Assembly (NCBI GenBank): GCA_007135295.1
Contig: SLJD01000053.1
Span: 1 to 8,565, forward strand
Length of the DNA: 8,565 bases
Reading direction: 5' to 3'
From: Phycisphaerales bacterium
Lineage (GTDB): Bacteria > Planctomycetota > Phycisphaerae > Phycisphaerales > SM1A02
In this document: in pieces, positions 1-6,222 of the stretch
Position numbering within the stretch: the first letter of the stretch is position 1
Layout: every line of letters starts with the position of its first letter
The notes under the pieces: generated by a model
What the model was told of the DNA's origin: nothing
Databases searched by the model: none
What the model saw: only the letters and a program-made list of their open reading frames with translations
Program-made: the position numbers and the translations under genes

Positions 1-1
1 C

Positions 2-1708
2 ATGCTCATCGGGCAGGACAGCGGAGCGTTGTCGATGCGGGAACTGGCGCGGACGGGGGCGTTCACCTTTGCAGGGATCAGCTACTTCCAGGTGCTGCTG
101 ATCTGCCTGCTGACGCCGATCTTCATGGCCGGGGCGATCGCGCAGGAAGCGAACCCCAACACGTGGAACATTCTGCTCACGACGCCACTCAACTCGGCGC
201 AGATCGTGCTGGGCAACCTCCTCGGCCGGCTGTTCTTTATCCTGGCGCTGCTGTTCTCAACGCTGCCGCTGTTCGCGGTGACGCAGTTTTTCGGCGGCGT
301 GCCGGGGCGGGACATCTTCGCGAGTTACGCGATCGCCGGCTCGATCGCGCTGCTCGTCGCGTCGATCGCGATCACGCTGAGCGTCACGCGCACGGCCGGC
401 CGGCGGGCGGTGTTCGTCTTCTACGTCGTTATCGTGATGTACCTGTTCGCGACGTACGCGCTCGACCTGCAACTGCGCCAGCCCGTCGCCGGGGCCGCGG
501 CCGGGGTGTATCACACGACGATTCTCACGCCGCTCAACCCGTTTCTCGCGCTGGAAGTGCTGCTGCGGTCGAACATGTACGTCCCGCCGGACCTTGCCGG
601 AACCGGCGCGTTCTGGCTTCAACGGCGGTGGATGGAATTGCCGGTCTCGACTTTCTGCTGGACGTGCGTGATCGTGAGCACCGTGATGCTGGCGGTCTCG
701 ATGGCCCGGCTGCGGGTAATCGGGGCGAACGTCGGCACGGTGCCGTGGTACCGGCGGATGCTCGGCCTCGGCGCGCGGGACTCAACCGAGCGGCCGGCCC
801 GCTCCGTCAGCACGAACCCGATCGTCTGGCGCGAATCATCGGCCCGCGGGCACACGCTGGCGGCGGTGACGATGCGGTGGGGGTTCATGGTGCTCGGCGT
901 GGCGCTGGCGATCACGGTGCTGGCGCTCTATCACACCGGCACATTCAATCACGGCGAGTTTCAGGCCGCGCTGCTGACGATCGTCGCGGCGGAGATCGTC
1001 GTCGTCACGCTCGCGGCGCTGAACACGAGTGCGACCGCCGTCAGCCGCGAACGCGAGGACGGGACGCTCGACATCATCCTCACCACGCCGATCCAGCCCG
1101 GGCCGTACCTGTACGGCAAGCTGCGCGGGCTCGTGCAGTTTCTGCTGCCGATGATGCTCGTGCCGATCATCACGATGGCCCTCGCCGGCCTGTACGTCGC
1201 CGCCGGGGGCATCGGGCGGGCGGACGGGGTGTACGTCACGCAGCCGATACCCGGCGCGACGGGAACGATTGAACTGCCGGCGGTGCTGCCGGAAGCGGCG
1301 ATCGCGATGCCGCTCGTGCTCGTGCCGTTTCTCGCCTTTACGGTGATGATCGGCCTGCAATGGTCGATCAAGAGTCGCGGGACGATCGGCTCGGTCGTCG
1401 CCTCGGTCGCGGTGCTGCTGACGATCATGGCGGTGATCGGCGGCTGCGCGCTAGCGGCCGGGCGGAACGTGCCGTACCTCGGCGCGGTGATGACGAGTCT
1501 CAGCCCGCTCAACCTCGCCTGGGCGATGGTCTATCCCGCCGCCGCCATCCCCGACACGCTCCGCACCGACCTCGCCGGGGCGCGGGTCAGTCTCGTTGCC
1601 GGCGCGGCGTTCGCCGGGATCGCGTTCGCGGCGATCGTCTACGGCATGCACACGAGCATGAAGCGTTCGTTCATGATGACCGTCCGCCGGCTCGCCGGGA
1701 CAAGCTGA
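2..1708 (+). CDS. ABC-2 type transporter permease, two-module (5' partial)
   Basis: This is an integral membrane permease subunit of an ABC transporter; its ATPase partner would lie outside the window. The 568 visible residues hold two homologous permease modules. Each has the coupling-helix region: W-N-I-L-L-T-T-P-L at about 55-63 and L-D-I-I-L-T-T-P-I at about 356-364. Each also has a later S/T-P-L-N motif (176-179 and 501-504). Hydrophobic segments lie at about 28-48, 73-97, 107-126, 136-153, 219-237, 295-310, 323-340, 376-402, 433-452, 463-486 and 528-549. The second module opens with N-P-I-V-W-R-E (272-278) and a first helix, but the matching part of module 1 is missing. The codon at position 2 is therefore probably internal and the gene starts upstream. 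The next gene follows after 18 bases. The substrate cannot be read from the sequence; export or a role in membrane or secretion processes is only a family-level guess. Confidence 0.88.
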   Translation: MLIGQDSGALSMRELARTGAFTFAGISYFQVLLICLLTPIFMAGAIAQEANPNTWNILLTTPLNSAQIVLGNLLGRLFFILALLFSTLPLFAVTQFFGGVPGRDIFASYAIAGSIALLVASIAITLSVTRTAGRRAVFVFYVVIVMYLFATYALDLQLRQPVAGAAAGVYHTTILTPLNPFLALEVLLRSNMYVPPDLAGTGAFWLQRRWMELPVSTFCWTCVIVSTVMLAVSMARLRVIGANVGTVPWYRRMLGLGARDSTERPARSVSTNPIVWRESSARGHTLAAVTMRWGFMVLGVALAITVLALYHTGTFNHGEFQAALLTIVAAEIVVVTLAALNTSATAVSREREDGTLDIILTTPIQPGPYLYGKLRGLVQFLLPMMLVPIITMALAGLYVAAGGIGRADGVYVTQPIPGATGTIELPAVLPEAAIAMPLVLVPFLAFTVMIGLQWSIKSRGTIGSVVASVAVLLTIMAVIGGCALAAGRNVPYLGAVMTSLSPLNLAWAMVYPAAAIPDTLRTDLAGARVSLVAGAAFAGIAFAAIVYGMHTSMKRSFMMTVRRLAGTS

Positions 1709-1715
1709 CCAACCC

Positions 1716-1719
1716 GGAG
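1716..1719 (+). promoter_or_regulatory. Shine-Dalgarno GGAG setting a GTG start
   Basis: GGAG lies 7 bases before the GTG at 1727, inside the 18-base gap after the permease stop. It supports GTG as the start of the MmcB-like gene, and the same motif and spacing recur before the GNAT gene. Confidence 0.6.
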
Positions 1720-1726
1720 CGCGGCG

Positions 1727-2563
1727 GTGGAAACGCAGACGCATGAACGGCTCAAGCGGTGGGCGGCGGCGCTGCTGATCGACCAGGGCTACCTCGCCGT
1801 CGCGACCGAGGTGCGCTGCCCGATCAGCCGATACCGCGTCGACGTCGCCGGCTACGCCGACCGCCCGGCGGATGCTGGCCCGATATCGCCCGGCCCGCTC
1901 TTCGAAGCGATCGCGTCATCTGCCGGAACCACTTCGAAACCGTCGCGCGAGGTCCGGACGGTCGTCATCGAGTGCAAGCAGTCGCGCGGCGACTTCCTGC
2001 GCCATCGGCGCGAGGTGCAGGCGCTGCTCGCCCGGCGTGACCGACTCGATGCCGCCCGCGAGCGCTACGAACAGACCCGCCTGCCCGTCGAGGAACCGCA
2101 TCTGCGGCAGACCGGCTCGGCCCTCTTCGCGGAACTTGAGCAATGGGATTTCACTGCCAGCCGGTCAGCCGGGTACCGCCGCATCATCCGGCGCCTTCGC
2201 CGGGTCGAGCGGCAACTGTACGGCGAGACGAAATTCTCGATGATCGCGCGATACCGCCTGGCGGACCGGCTGTACATCGCCGCCCCGGCGGGGCTGATTC
2301 AACCGGACGAACTGCCGGCCGGCTGGGGGTTGCTCGAATGCCCGAAGCGGGCGTTGCGGCGCGAGGCCTCCATCGGCAGCGAAACGGCGCCGGTTCGGGT
2401 GAGTCGCGCAGCGCCGTCCCAGATGAGCCCCGCCAGGTTCCGCCAGCGGCTGCTGCGCAACATCGCCATCGCTGCGACGCGCATGGCGTTCACCGCGCCG
2501 GGACGTGATGGCTCGTCGACGACGCCAAGCCGCCAAACACCGAACGGGCCGCCCGGTGCGTGA
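1727..2563 (+). CDS. MmcB-like PD-(D/E)XK-fold protein (putative DNA repair nuclease)
   Basis: The protein has 278 residues from a GTG start. The N-terminal half carries a PD-(D/E)XK-like signature: a possible helix Glu (E28), then R-V-D-V with D39, then V-I-E-C-K with E82 and K84, followed at once by Q-S-R-G-D-F. This E-x-K-x-S-R-x-D-F string resembles MmcB-family DNA repair proteins. A later stretch, A-D-R-L-Y-I-A-A-P (179-187) followed by G-L-I and L-P-A-G-W-G-L-L (196-203), matches the closing strands of that fold. Between the two lies a charged, helix-prone insertion (about 97-170) rich in Arg and Glu, larger than I expect for MmcB. Residues from about 255 onward are low-complexity and lie in the 3' overlap with the opposite-strand deacetylase gene. 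The likely role is DNA binding or cleavage in repair; the permease upstream gives no functional clue. The fold is moderately sure, the function inferred. Confidence 0.68.
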   Translation: METQTHERLKRWAAALLIDQGYLAVATEVRCPISRYRVDVAGYADRPADAGPISPGPLFEAIASSAGTTSKPSREVRTVVIECKQSRGDFLRHRREVQALLARRDRLDAARERYEQTRLPVEEPHLRQTGSALFAELEQWDFTASRSAGYRRIIRRLRRVERQLYGETKFSMIARYRLADRLYIAAPAGLIQPDELPAGWGLLECPKRALRREASIGSETAPVRVSRAAPSQMSPARFRQRLLRNIAIAATRMAFTAPGRDGSSTTPSRQTPNGPPGA

Positions 2564-3428
2564 TCGCGTGCAGGTCAGCCGTCTCGTGCGGCGTGGCCGC
2601 ATAGCCGCCGCCCAGAACAAGCAGGATCGGCATGCCGTGCTGCTTTGCCGCTTCCAGCACCAGGCGGTCGCGCTCGAACAGTCCCTGCCGCGTCAGGCAG
2701 AGCCGGCCGTAGCGGTCTCCTTCCGCCGGGTCGACACCCGCGACATAGACCAGCAGATCAGCGCGCGACGCGTCGATGACCTCCGGCAGGTGGCGGGCGA
2801 GCAGATCGAGGTACGGCTCGTCGGTCAGCCGGTCATCGACGCCGACGTCCCGCGATGAGCGGCTCTTCTTCAACGGATAATTCCGCTCGCCGTGCATGGA
2901 GAAGGTGTACACGCGGTCGTCGTGCTCGAAGATGCTTGCCGTACCGTTGCCCTGGTGCACGTCGAGGTCGACAATCAGCGCGCGGCGAATGTGCTCTTCG
3001 TGTTGCAGCACCCGTACCGCCACTGCCACATCGTTGAGCACGCAGAACCCCTCGCCTCGATCCGCAAATGAATGGTGCGTCCCACCGGCGAGGTTCGCCG
3101 CAATGCCGTCCGCCAAGGCCCATCGCGCCGCGTTCGTTGTTCCGCGGGCGGCAATGCGAGAGCGGTAGACGAGCCGCGGCGACCACGGCAGACGCATGCG
3201 TTTCTGCTCGAGATCAGAAAGCCCGCCCTCGGCGAGTTTGGCGAGGTACGCCGGTGTATGCGCCAGTCGCAGATCTTCCCATGACGCCTGATCCGGCGCA
3301 GCAATGCGCGGCGAATCAATCAGCCCTTCTTCGAGAAGGATCCGATGCAGCGCCGGAAACTTCCCCATCGGAAACGGATGCTTCTCAGGCAGCGGAACCC
3401 AGTAGTCATCGCAGTAACTGACACGCAT
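2490..3428 (-). CDS. Class IV (HDAC11-like) histone deacetylase family protein
   Basis: This is a 312-residue zinc amidohydrolase of the histone deacetylase superfamily. Bacterial members remove acetyl groups from lysine side chains or small amines. Counting from the ATG at 3428, the visible hallmarks are P-L-P-E-K-H-P-F-P-M near the N-terminus (typical of class IV), G-G-T-H-H with the H118-H119 pair, and G-E-G-F-C-V-L-N-D (126-134). The zinc ligands D156 and H158 sit in D-L-D-V-H-Q-G-N-G-T, and D233 in G-V-D-P-A-E-G-D. The catalytic Tyr is Y276 in L-G-G-G-Y. All key residues are present, so an active enzyme is expected; it is cytoplasmic with no signal peptide. A GTG directly precedes the ATG (3431); AGGG lies 10 bases before the GTG and 13 before the ATG, so the start is uncertain by one codon. 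I chose ATG because family members begin close to M-R-V-x-Y. It is divergent from the SDR gene and overlaps the MmcB-like gene tail. Confidence 0.93.
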   Translation of the reverse strand: MRVSYCDDYWVPLPEKHPFPMGKFPALHRILLEEGLIDSPRIAAPDQASWEDLRLAHTPAYLAKLAEGGLSDLEQKRMRLPWSPRLVYRSRIAARGTTNAARWALADGIAANLAGGTHHSFADRGEGFCVLNDVAVAVRVLQHEEHIRRALIVDLDVHQGNGTASIFEHDDRVYTFSMHGERNYPLKKSRSSRDVGVDDRLTDEPYLDLLARHLPEVIDASRADLLVYVAGVDPAEGDRYGRLCLTRQGLFERDRLVLEAAKQHGMPILLVLGGGYAATPHETADLHAITHRAARSVFGGLASSTSHHVPAR

Positions 3429-3469
3429 CACGACAGAGCAGCCCTTTGTCCGGTGACTCCCCGAACGAA

Positions 3470-3568
3470 GCCGGCGTCACGCACTCGTGCCGCCGGTGCT
3501 GCCCATTGTATCGTGGCCGGGATCGCGCCGAAGCGGTCAGCCGCTGAAGATGGCGCCGTCACGCCGGC
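3470..3568. repeat. 12-bp inverted repeat spanning the divergent promoter region
   Basis: The left arm GCCGGCGTCACG (3470-3481) and right arm CGTCACGCCGGC (3557-3568) are reverse complements at 11 of 12 positions, 75 bases apart. One arm lies just upstream of each divergent gene: 41 bases before the deacetylase ATG and 18 bases before the SDR ATG. Between them is a smaller hairpin AGCGG-TCAG-CCGCT (3532-3545). The pair could be operator sites for a shared regulator, but GC-rich sequence makes such matches fairly likely by chance. Confidence 0.35.
3505..3510 (-). promoter_or_regulatory. Candidate -10 box (TACAAT) for the deacetylase gene
   Basis: On the minus strand this reads TACAAT, five of six matches to the sigma-70 -10 consensus, and sits about 77 bases before the ATG. 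No convincing -35 is found 16-18 bases upstream; the best stretch only has TTC. A transcription start near 3498 would follow. Sigma-70 consensus rules are only partly proven for this kind of bacterium. Confidence 0.3.
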
Positions 3569-3575
3569 ATCCCGC

Positions 3576-3581
3576 TACCAT
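3576..3581 (+). promoter_or_regulatory. Possible -10 box (TACCAT) close to the SDR start
   Basis: TACCAT matches four of six bases of the -10 consensus and ends 5 bases before the ATG at 3587. Together with the absence of a Shine-Dalgarno this fits a leaderless transcript starting at or near the ATG. No clear -35 is visible, so support is weak. Confidence 0.2.
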
Positions 3582-3586
3582 CGTTG

Positions 3587-5233
3587 ATGGCCGAATCGAG
3601 ATCCGTCACACCATCGGCTGGCATCCGCATCGACCCGCCGCAACGTGTTCTCCTGACCGGTGCGACGGGGTATGTCGGCGGCCGCCTGGCCCCGCGATTG
3701 CTCGATGCTGGCTATACCGTCCGCTGCCTTGTTCGCACGCCGGCGAAACTCGCCAACCGCCCCTGGGCCGATCATCCTCATCTCGAGATCGTGGCGTGCG
3801 ACCTCGATCAGAGCGAGGATCTTACCGATGCGATGCGCGGCTGCGATGCGGCGTACTATCTCGTCCACTCCATGATTGTTGCCCACGGTGAATACGCCGA
3901 GCGCGACCGGCGAATGGCGACCCGTTTCGCCACCGCGGCGGAGCAGGCGGGCGTGCAGCGCCTGATTTACCTTGGAGGCCTCGGGGAACTCGGCAAAAAT
4001 CTCAGTGCGCACCTTCGCTCCCGGCGTGAAGTTGAAGCGGCGCTCGCCAGCACGGCCGTTCCCGTCACCGTCCTGCGTGCCGCCATGATCATCGGATCAG
4101 GATCAGCGTCGTTTGAGATCCTTCGGTATCTCATCGAACGGCTGCCGATCATGATCACGCCGCGCTGGGTCAACACCGAATGCCAGCCGATCGCGATACG
4201 CAACGTGCTCGGCTATCTATTGATGACGCTGACCACGCCGGAGACGACCGGCCGCACGCTCGACATCGGCGGAACGGACGTCATGAGCTACCGCCGCATC
4301 ATGGACGTCATGGCCGAGCAGCGCGGCCTGCCGAGGCGATGGGTCATCCCCGTGCCGCTTCTGACGCCACGGCTGAGTTCGCTGTGGATTCACCTCGTCA
4401 CGCCCGTCGATCGATACATCGCCCGCCCGCTTGCAGAAGGGCTTCGAAACCGCGTCGTCTGTCGAAACGACGATGCCGCGCAGTTGATGCCACAGAAGCT
4501 GTTCAGCGTTGAACAGTCCATTGCCATGGCCCTCGGCAAGACGGCATCGGCTGACATTGAAACGATCTGGAGCACGGCTGGACAAGTGCCGGGTGATCCC
4601 GACTGGGCGGGAGGAACCGTTTTCACCGACCGAAGGACTATTGAGATCAGCGCCGATGCGGAAATGGTGTACAAAGCCGTATGCCGTGTCGGCGGGGGGC
4701 ACGGCTGGTACGCCGCCGACTGGCTCTGGCGAGTGCGGGGGGCGATGGATCGCATGGTCGGCGGCCCGGGTCTTCGCCGCGGCCGGCGCGATCCGGCCAA
4801 CGTCTCCTATGGTGAAGCCCTGGACTTCTGGCGCGTCATGGCCGTCACCCCCAACCGCCACCTTCAACTCCATGCCGAGATGAAACTGCCCGGCGATGCG
4901 GATCTGTCTTTCGACATCGAATCGGTCGGTGCGGATCCGCCACGCAGCCGGCTGACGCAGACGGCACGTTTCCGCCCGCGCGGCTTGTCCGGGCTTGCCT
5001 ATTGGTACGCCGTCAAACCGTTCCATGCCTTCGTGTTCAACGGGATGCTGAGCGGCATCCGCCGAGCAGCCGAGCAGGACCGGCGGGAGCATGGCGCAAC
5101 CCCCTCGGCCCTCGAAACTTCCGGGTCATCCCCCAACGGGTTGCCTCGGGACACATCGGCTTCATTCGAGGAACAAAGTTCGACGCCAGACCGGCCAAGC
5201 AGCGATCACTCCGGGAACCGGCGGTCGCCTTGA
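3587..5233 (+). CDS. SDR-family NAD(P)-binding oxidoreductase fused to DUF2867
   Basis: The protein has 548 residues from the ATG at 3587; a TTG directly before it is less likely. Residues about 20-320 form an atypical extended SDR / NmrA-like Rossmann domain. The nucleotide loop is T-G-A-T-G-Y-V-G-G (24-32), C-L-V-R-T-P (47-52) probably selects NADP, and D-L-D (72-74) follows. Y-Y-L-V-H-S (90-95) and the segment around Y-L-G-G-L-G (128-133) match the family. No classical Y-x-x-x-K is evident. R-W-V-N-T-E-C-Q-P-I (193-202) and L-D-I-G-G (225-229) mark the distal part. Residues about 344-492 match DUF2867, ending in the aromatic W-Y-A-V-K-P-F-H (473-480) stretch. This two-domain architecture is known in bacteria; its substrate is not established. 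The last 45 or so residues are a Ser/Pro/Thr-rich, charged tail that looks like an extension. No Shine-Dalgarno precedes the start, so translation may be leaderless. Confidence 0.9.
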   Translation: MAESRSVTPSAGIRIDPPQRVLLTGATGYVGGRLAPRLLDAGYTVRCLVRTPAKLANRPWADHPHLEIVACDLDQSEDLTDAMRGCDAAYYLVHSMIVAHGEYAERDRRMATRFATAAEQAGVQRLIYLGGLGELGKNLSAHLRSRREVEAALASTAVPVTVLRAAMIIGSGSASFEILRYLIERLPIMITPRWVNTECQPIAIRNVLGYLLMTLTTPETTGRTLDIGGTDVMSYRRIMDVMAEQRGLPRRWVIPVPLLTPRLSSLWIHLVTPVDRYIARPLAEGLRNRVVCRNDDAAQLMPQKLFSVEQSIAMALGKTASADIETIWSTAGQVPGDPDWAGGTVFTDRRTIEISADAEMVYKAVCRVGGGHGWYAADWLWRVRGAMDRMVGGPGLRRGRRDPANVSYGEALDFWRVMAVTPNRHLQLHAEMKLPGDADLSFDIESVGADPPRSRLTQTARFRPRGLSGLAYWYAVKPFHAFVFNGMLSGIRRAAEQDRREHGATPSALETSGSSPNGLPRDTSASFEEQSSTPDRPSSDHSGNRRSP

Positions 5234-5285
5234 GACGAATTGCTCTCACAGTCCCACTGCCGTTCGTTCCGGAGACAGGTGTTCA

Positions 5286-5333
5286 GGGGGCAGGAGAAAA
5301 GGCGGTTTGCAGTCGCCTGAATAAGACGCCCCC
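5286..5333 (+). other. Nested potential RNA hairpin
   Basis: The outer arms GGGGGC (5286-5291) and GCCCCC (5328-5333) are perfectly complementary. Inside them AGGCG (5300-5304) pairs with CGCCT (5314-5318) around a 9-base loop. The purine-rich strand 5292-5299 and the stretch 5319-5327 form an internal loop. An alternative pairing, TTCAGG (5282-5287) with CCTGAA (5316-5321), excludes both stems in part. No T-run follows, so it is not an ordinary terminator. Confidence 0.35.
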
Positions 5334-5355
5334 GAATATGGTTCTTCCCGTGCGG

Positions 5356-5394
5356 GCGATCAGCCGGTTTTTCGTGCGGCCGCCGGCTGGTCGC
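5356..5394 (+). terminator. 12-bp stem-loop, possible terminator of the SDR transcript
   Basis: The left arm GCGATCAGCCGG (5356-5367) pairs with the right arm CCGGCTGGTCGC (5383-5394) over 12 bp with one G-U wobble, around a 15-base loop. TTTGTTT follows, but only after 6 further bases (5401-5407), so it is not a textbook intrinsic terminator. The stem lies about 120 bases past the SDR stop. It could equally be a leader structure of the GNAT transcript. Confidence 0.35.
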
Positions 5395-5527
5395 ACCGCC
5401 TTTGTTTGAAGGCTTGCCTGCGGGCCGCATGGTCGTGCCCCGCCCGGTCGAGAAAGCGTCGAGACAGAATGATGCTCGGATTATGTGACCCACCAGCCGA
5501 ACACAACACACGGAATGGTAATCCTGC

Positions 5528-5531
5528 GGAG
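5528..5531 (+). promoter_or_regulatory. Shine-Dalgarno GGAG setting the GNAT start
   Basis: GGAG ends 7 bases before the ATG at 5539. In-frame upstream alternatives (GTG at 5485, ATG at 5515) have no suitably spaced purine motif, and the extra 18 residues they would add do not resemble a GNAT N-terminus. Confidence 0.65.
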
Positions 5532-5538
5532 CCGGGTC

Positions 5539-6108
5539 ATGCCTGCTGAAGTTCAAGCACCGTCGATCACGATTGAACCGGCCACCATCGACGACGCCCC
5601 AGCCATCAGCCGCACGCAGGTGCAGGCGTGGCATGATGCGTATCGCGACCTCCTCCCGGCCGGGTACCTGCAGACCATGACTGCTGACGGAGCCGCGTAC
5701 CGCTGGGCCGGCATCCTTCGCGACGACCGCCAGCACGTCCTTCTCGCTCGATGCGATGAAACGATCGCCGGGTTCGCCAACGCCGGCCCCGCCCGCGACT
5801 GGAACGACGTCGCCGGGCAGGTCGGCGAGATCTACGCGATCTACCTGCTCGCCGAGTACTGGGGTCGCGGCATCGGTCGGCAGTTGTGCACCCATGCGCT
5901 GGACACGCTGGTCAAGAGCGGATTCACGGAAGTCCTGCTCTGGGTGCTGGAGAACAACAAACGAGGCCGCCGGTTCTACGAGCAGGCGGGATTCATCGCG
6001 GACGGCGCTGTCAGAGAAGTCCCGCAGATCGCCCCGGACATCCGCATCATGCGGTACCGGCGGGCGCTGCCGGATGGTCCGGCCGGAATGGCGCCCCCGC
6101 CGTCCTGA
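5539..6108 (+). CDS. GNAT family N-acetyltransferase
   Basis: This 189-residue single-domain enzyme transfers an acetyl group from acetyl-CoA to an amine. Strand 1 begins at I-T-I-E-P-A (10-15), followed by the helix with A-W-H-D-A-Y (30-35), a motif common in this GNAT subgroup. The acetyl-CoA pyrophosphate loop is Y-W-G-R-G-I-G-R (107-114), preceded by the core strand G-E-I-Y-A-I-Y-L (96-103). Motif B shows L-W-V-L-E-N-N (134-140) and R-F-Y-E-Q-A-G-F (145-152), typical of ribosomal-protein or small-molecule acetylating GNATs. The last 12 or so residues are Pro-rich and disordered. Length is normal for the family. The substrate cannot be named. It is cytoplasmic, with its own leader region upstream. 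It lies 114 bases before pepP on the same strand, so co-transcription is possible. Confidence 0.92.
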   Translation: MPAEVQAPSITIEPATIDDAPAISRTQVQAWHDAYRDLLPAGYLQTMTADGAAYRWAGILRDDRQHVLLARCDETIAGFANAGPARDWNDVAGQVGEIYAIYLLAEYWGRGIGRQLCTHALDTLVKSGFTEVLLWVLENNKRGRRFYEQAGFIADGAVREVPQIAPDIRIMRYRRALPDGPAGMAPPPS

Positions 6109-6212
6109 TCCCGCTGCGCCTTCCAACTGAACAGGTGACGCGCGAACTTGCGACGGTGGAACGCGCCGGCGACGATATGATCGGTGCGTTCATTCTTCAG
6201 CCGCTGACGATC

Positions 6213-6217
6213 AGGAG
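6213..6217 (+). promoter_or_regulatory. Shine-Dalgarno AGGAG of pepP
   Basis: AGGAG lies 5 bases before the ATG at 6223 and is the strongest ribosome binding site in the window. The rest of the 114-base gap from the GNAT stop shows no convincing promoter or terminator. Confidence 0.65.
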
Positions 6218-6222
6218 TTCGC

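Larger units (their letters stand above)
5234..5538. other. Gene-free intergenic stretch with hairpin potential
   Basis: About 305 bases separate the SDR stop from the GNAT start. No ORF with a plausible ribosome site or family resemblance is seen. The stretch holds a nested hairpin at 5286-5333, a 12-bp stem at 5356-5394, a T-rich TTTGTTT at 5401-5407 and a GTCGAGA direct repeat at 5447-5464. I do not recognise a known riboswitch class. It probably contains the 3' end of the SDR transcript and the promoter and leader of the GNAT gene. Confidence 0.6.

Noticed and set aside
163..1272. Long plus-strand frame (369 codons) inside the permease gene
   Set aside because: Its product is an Arg/Ala/Asp/His-rich string without hydrophobic segments, as expected for a shifted frame of a GC-rich gene, and the permease frame shows clear membrane segments and motifs.
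4217..5092. Minus-strand frame of 291 codons inside the SDR-DUF2867 gene
   Set aside because: It is antisense to well-conserved SDR and DUF2867 sequence and has no recognisable domain.
5338..5409. Short plus-strand frame (23 codons) starting ATG at 5338
   Set aside because: There is no Shine-Dalgarno, and it lies on a strong inverted repeat that explains the sequence better.
5485..5538. Upstream GTG or ATG as the GNAT start
   Set aside because: Neither has a spaced ribosome site, whereas the ATG at 5539 has GGAG 7 bases before it.
5206..6126. Minus-strand frame of 306 codons across the GNAT gene
   Set aside because: It is the antisense shadow of a clear GNAT gene and shows no family motifs.
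6148..6181. TTGCGA and TATGAT as a promoter for pepP
   Set aside because: The -10-like TATGAT is good, but the spacer to TTGCGA is 22 bases, too long, and no better -35 is present.
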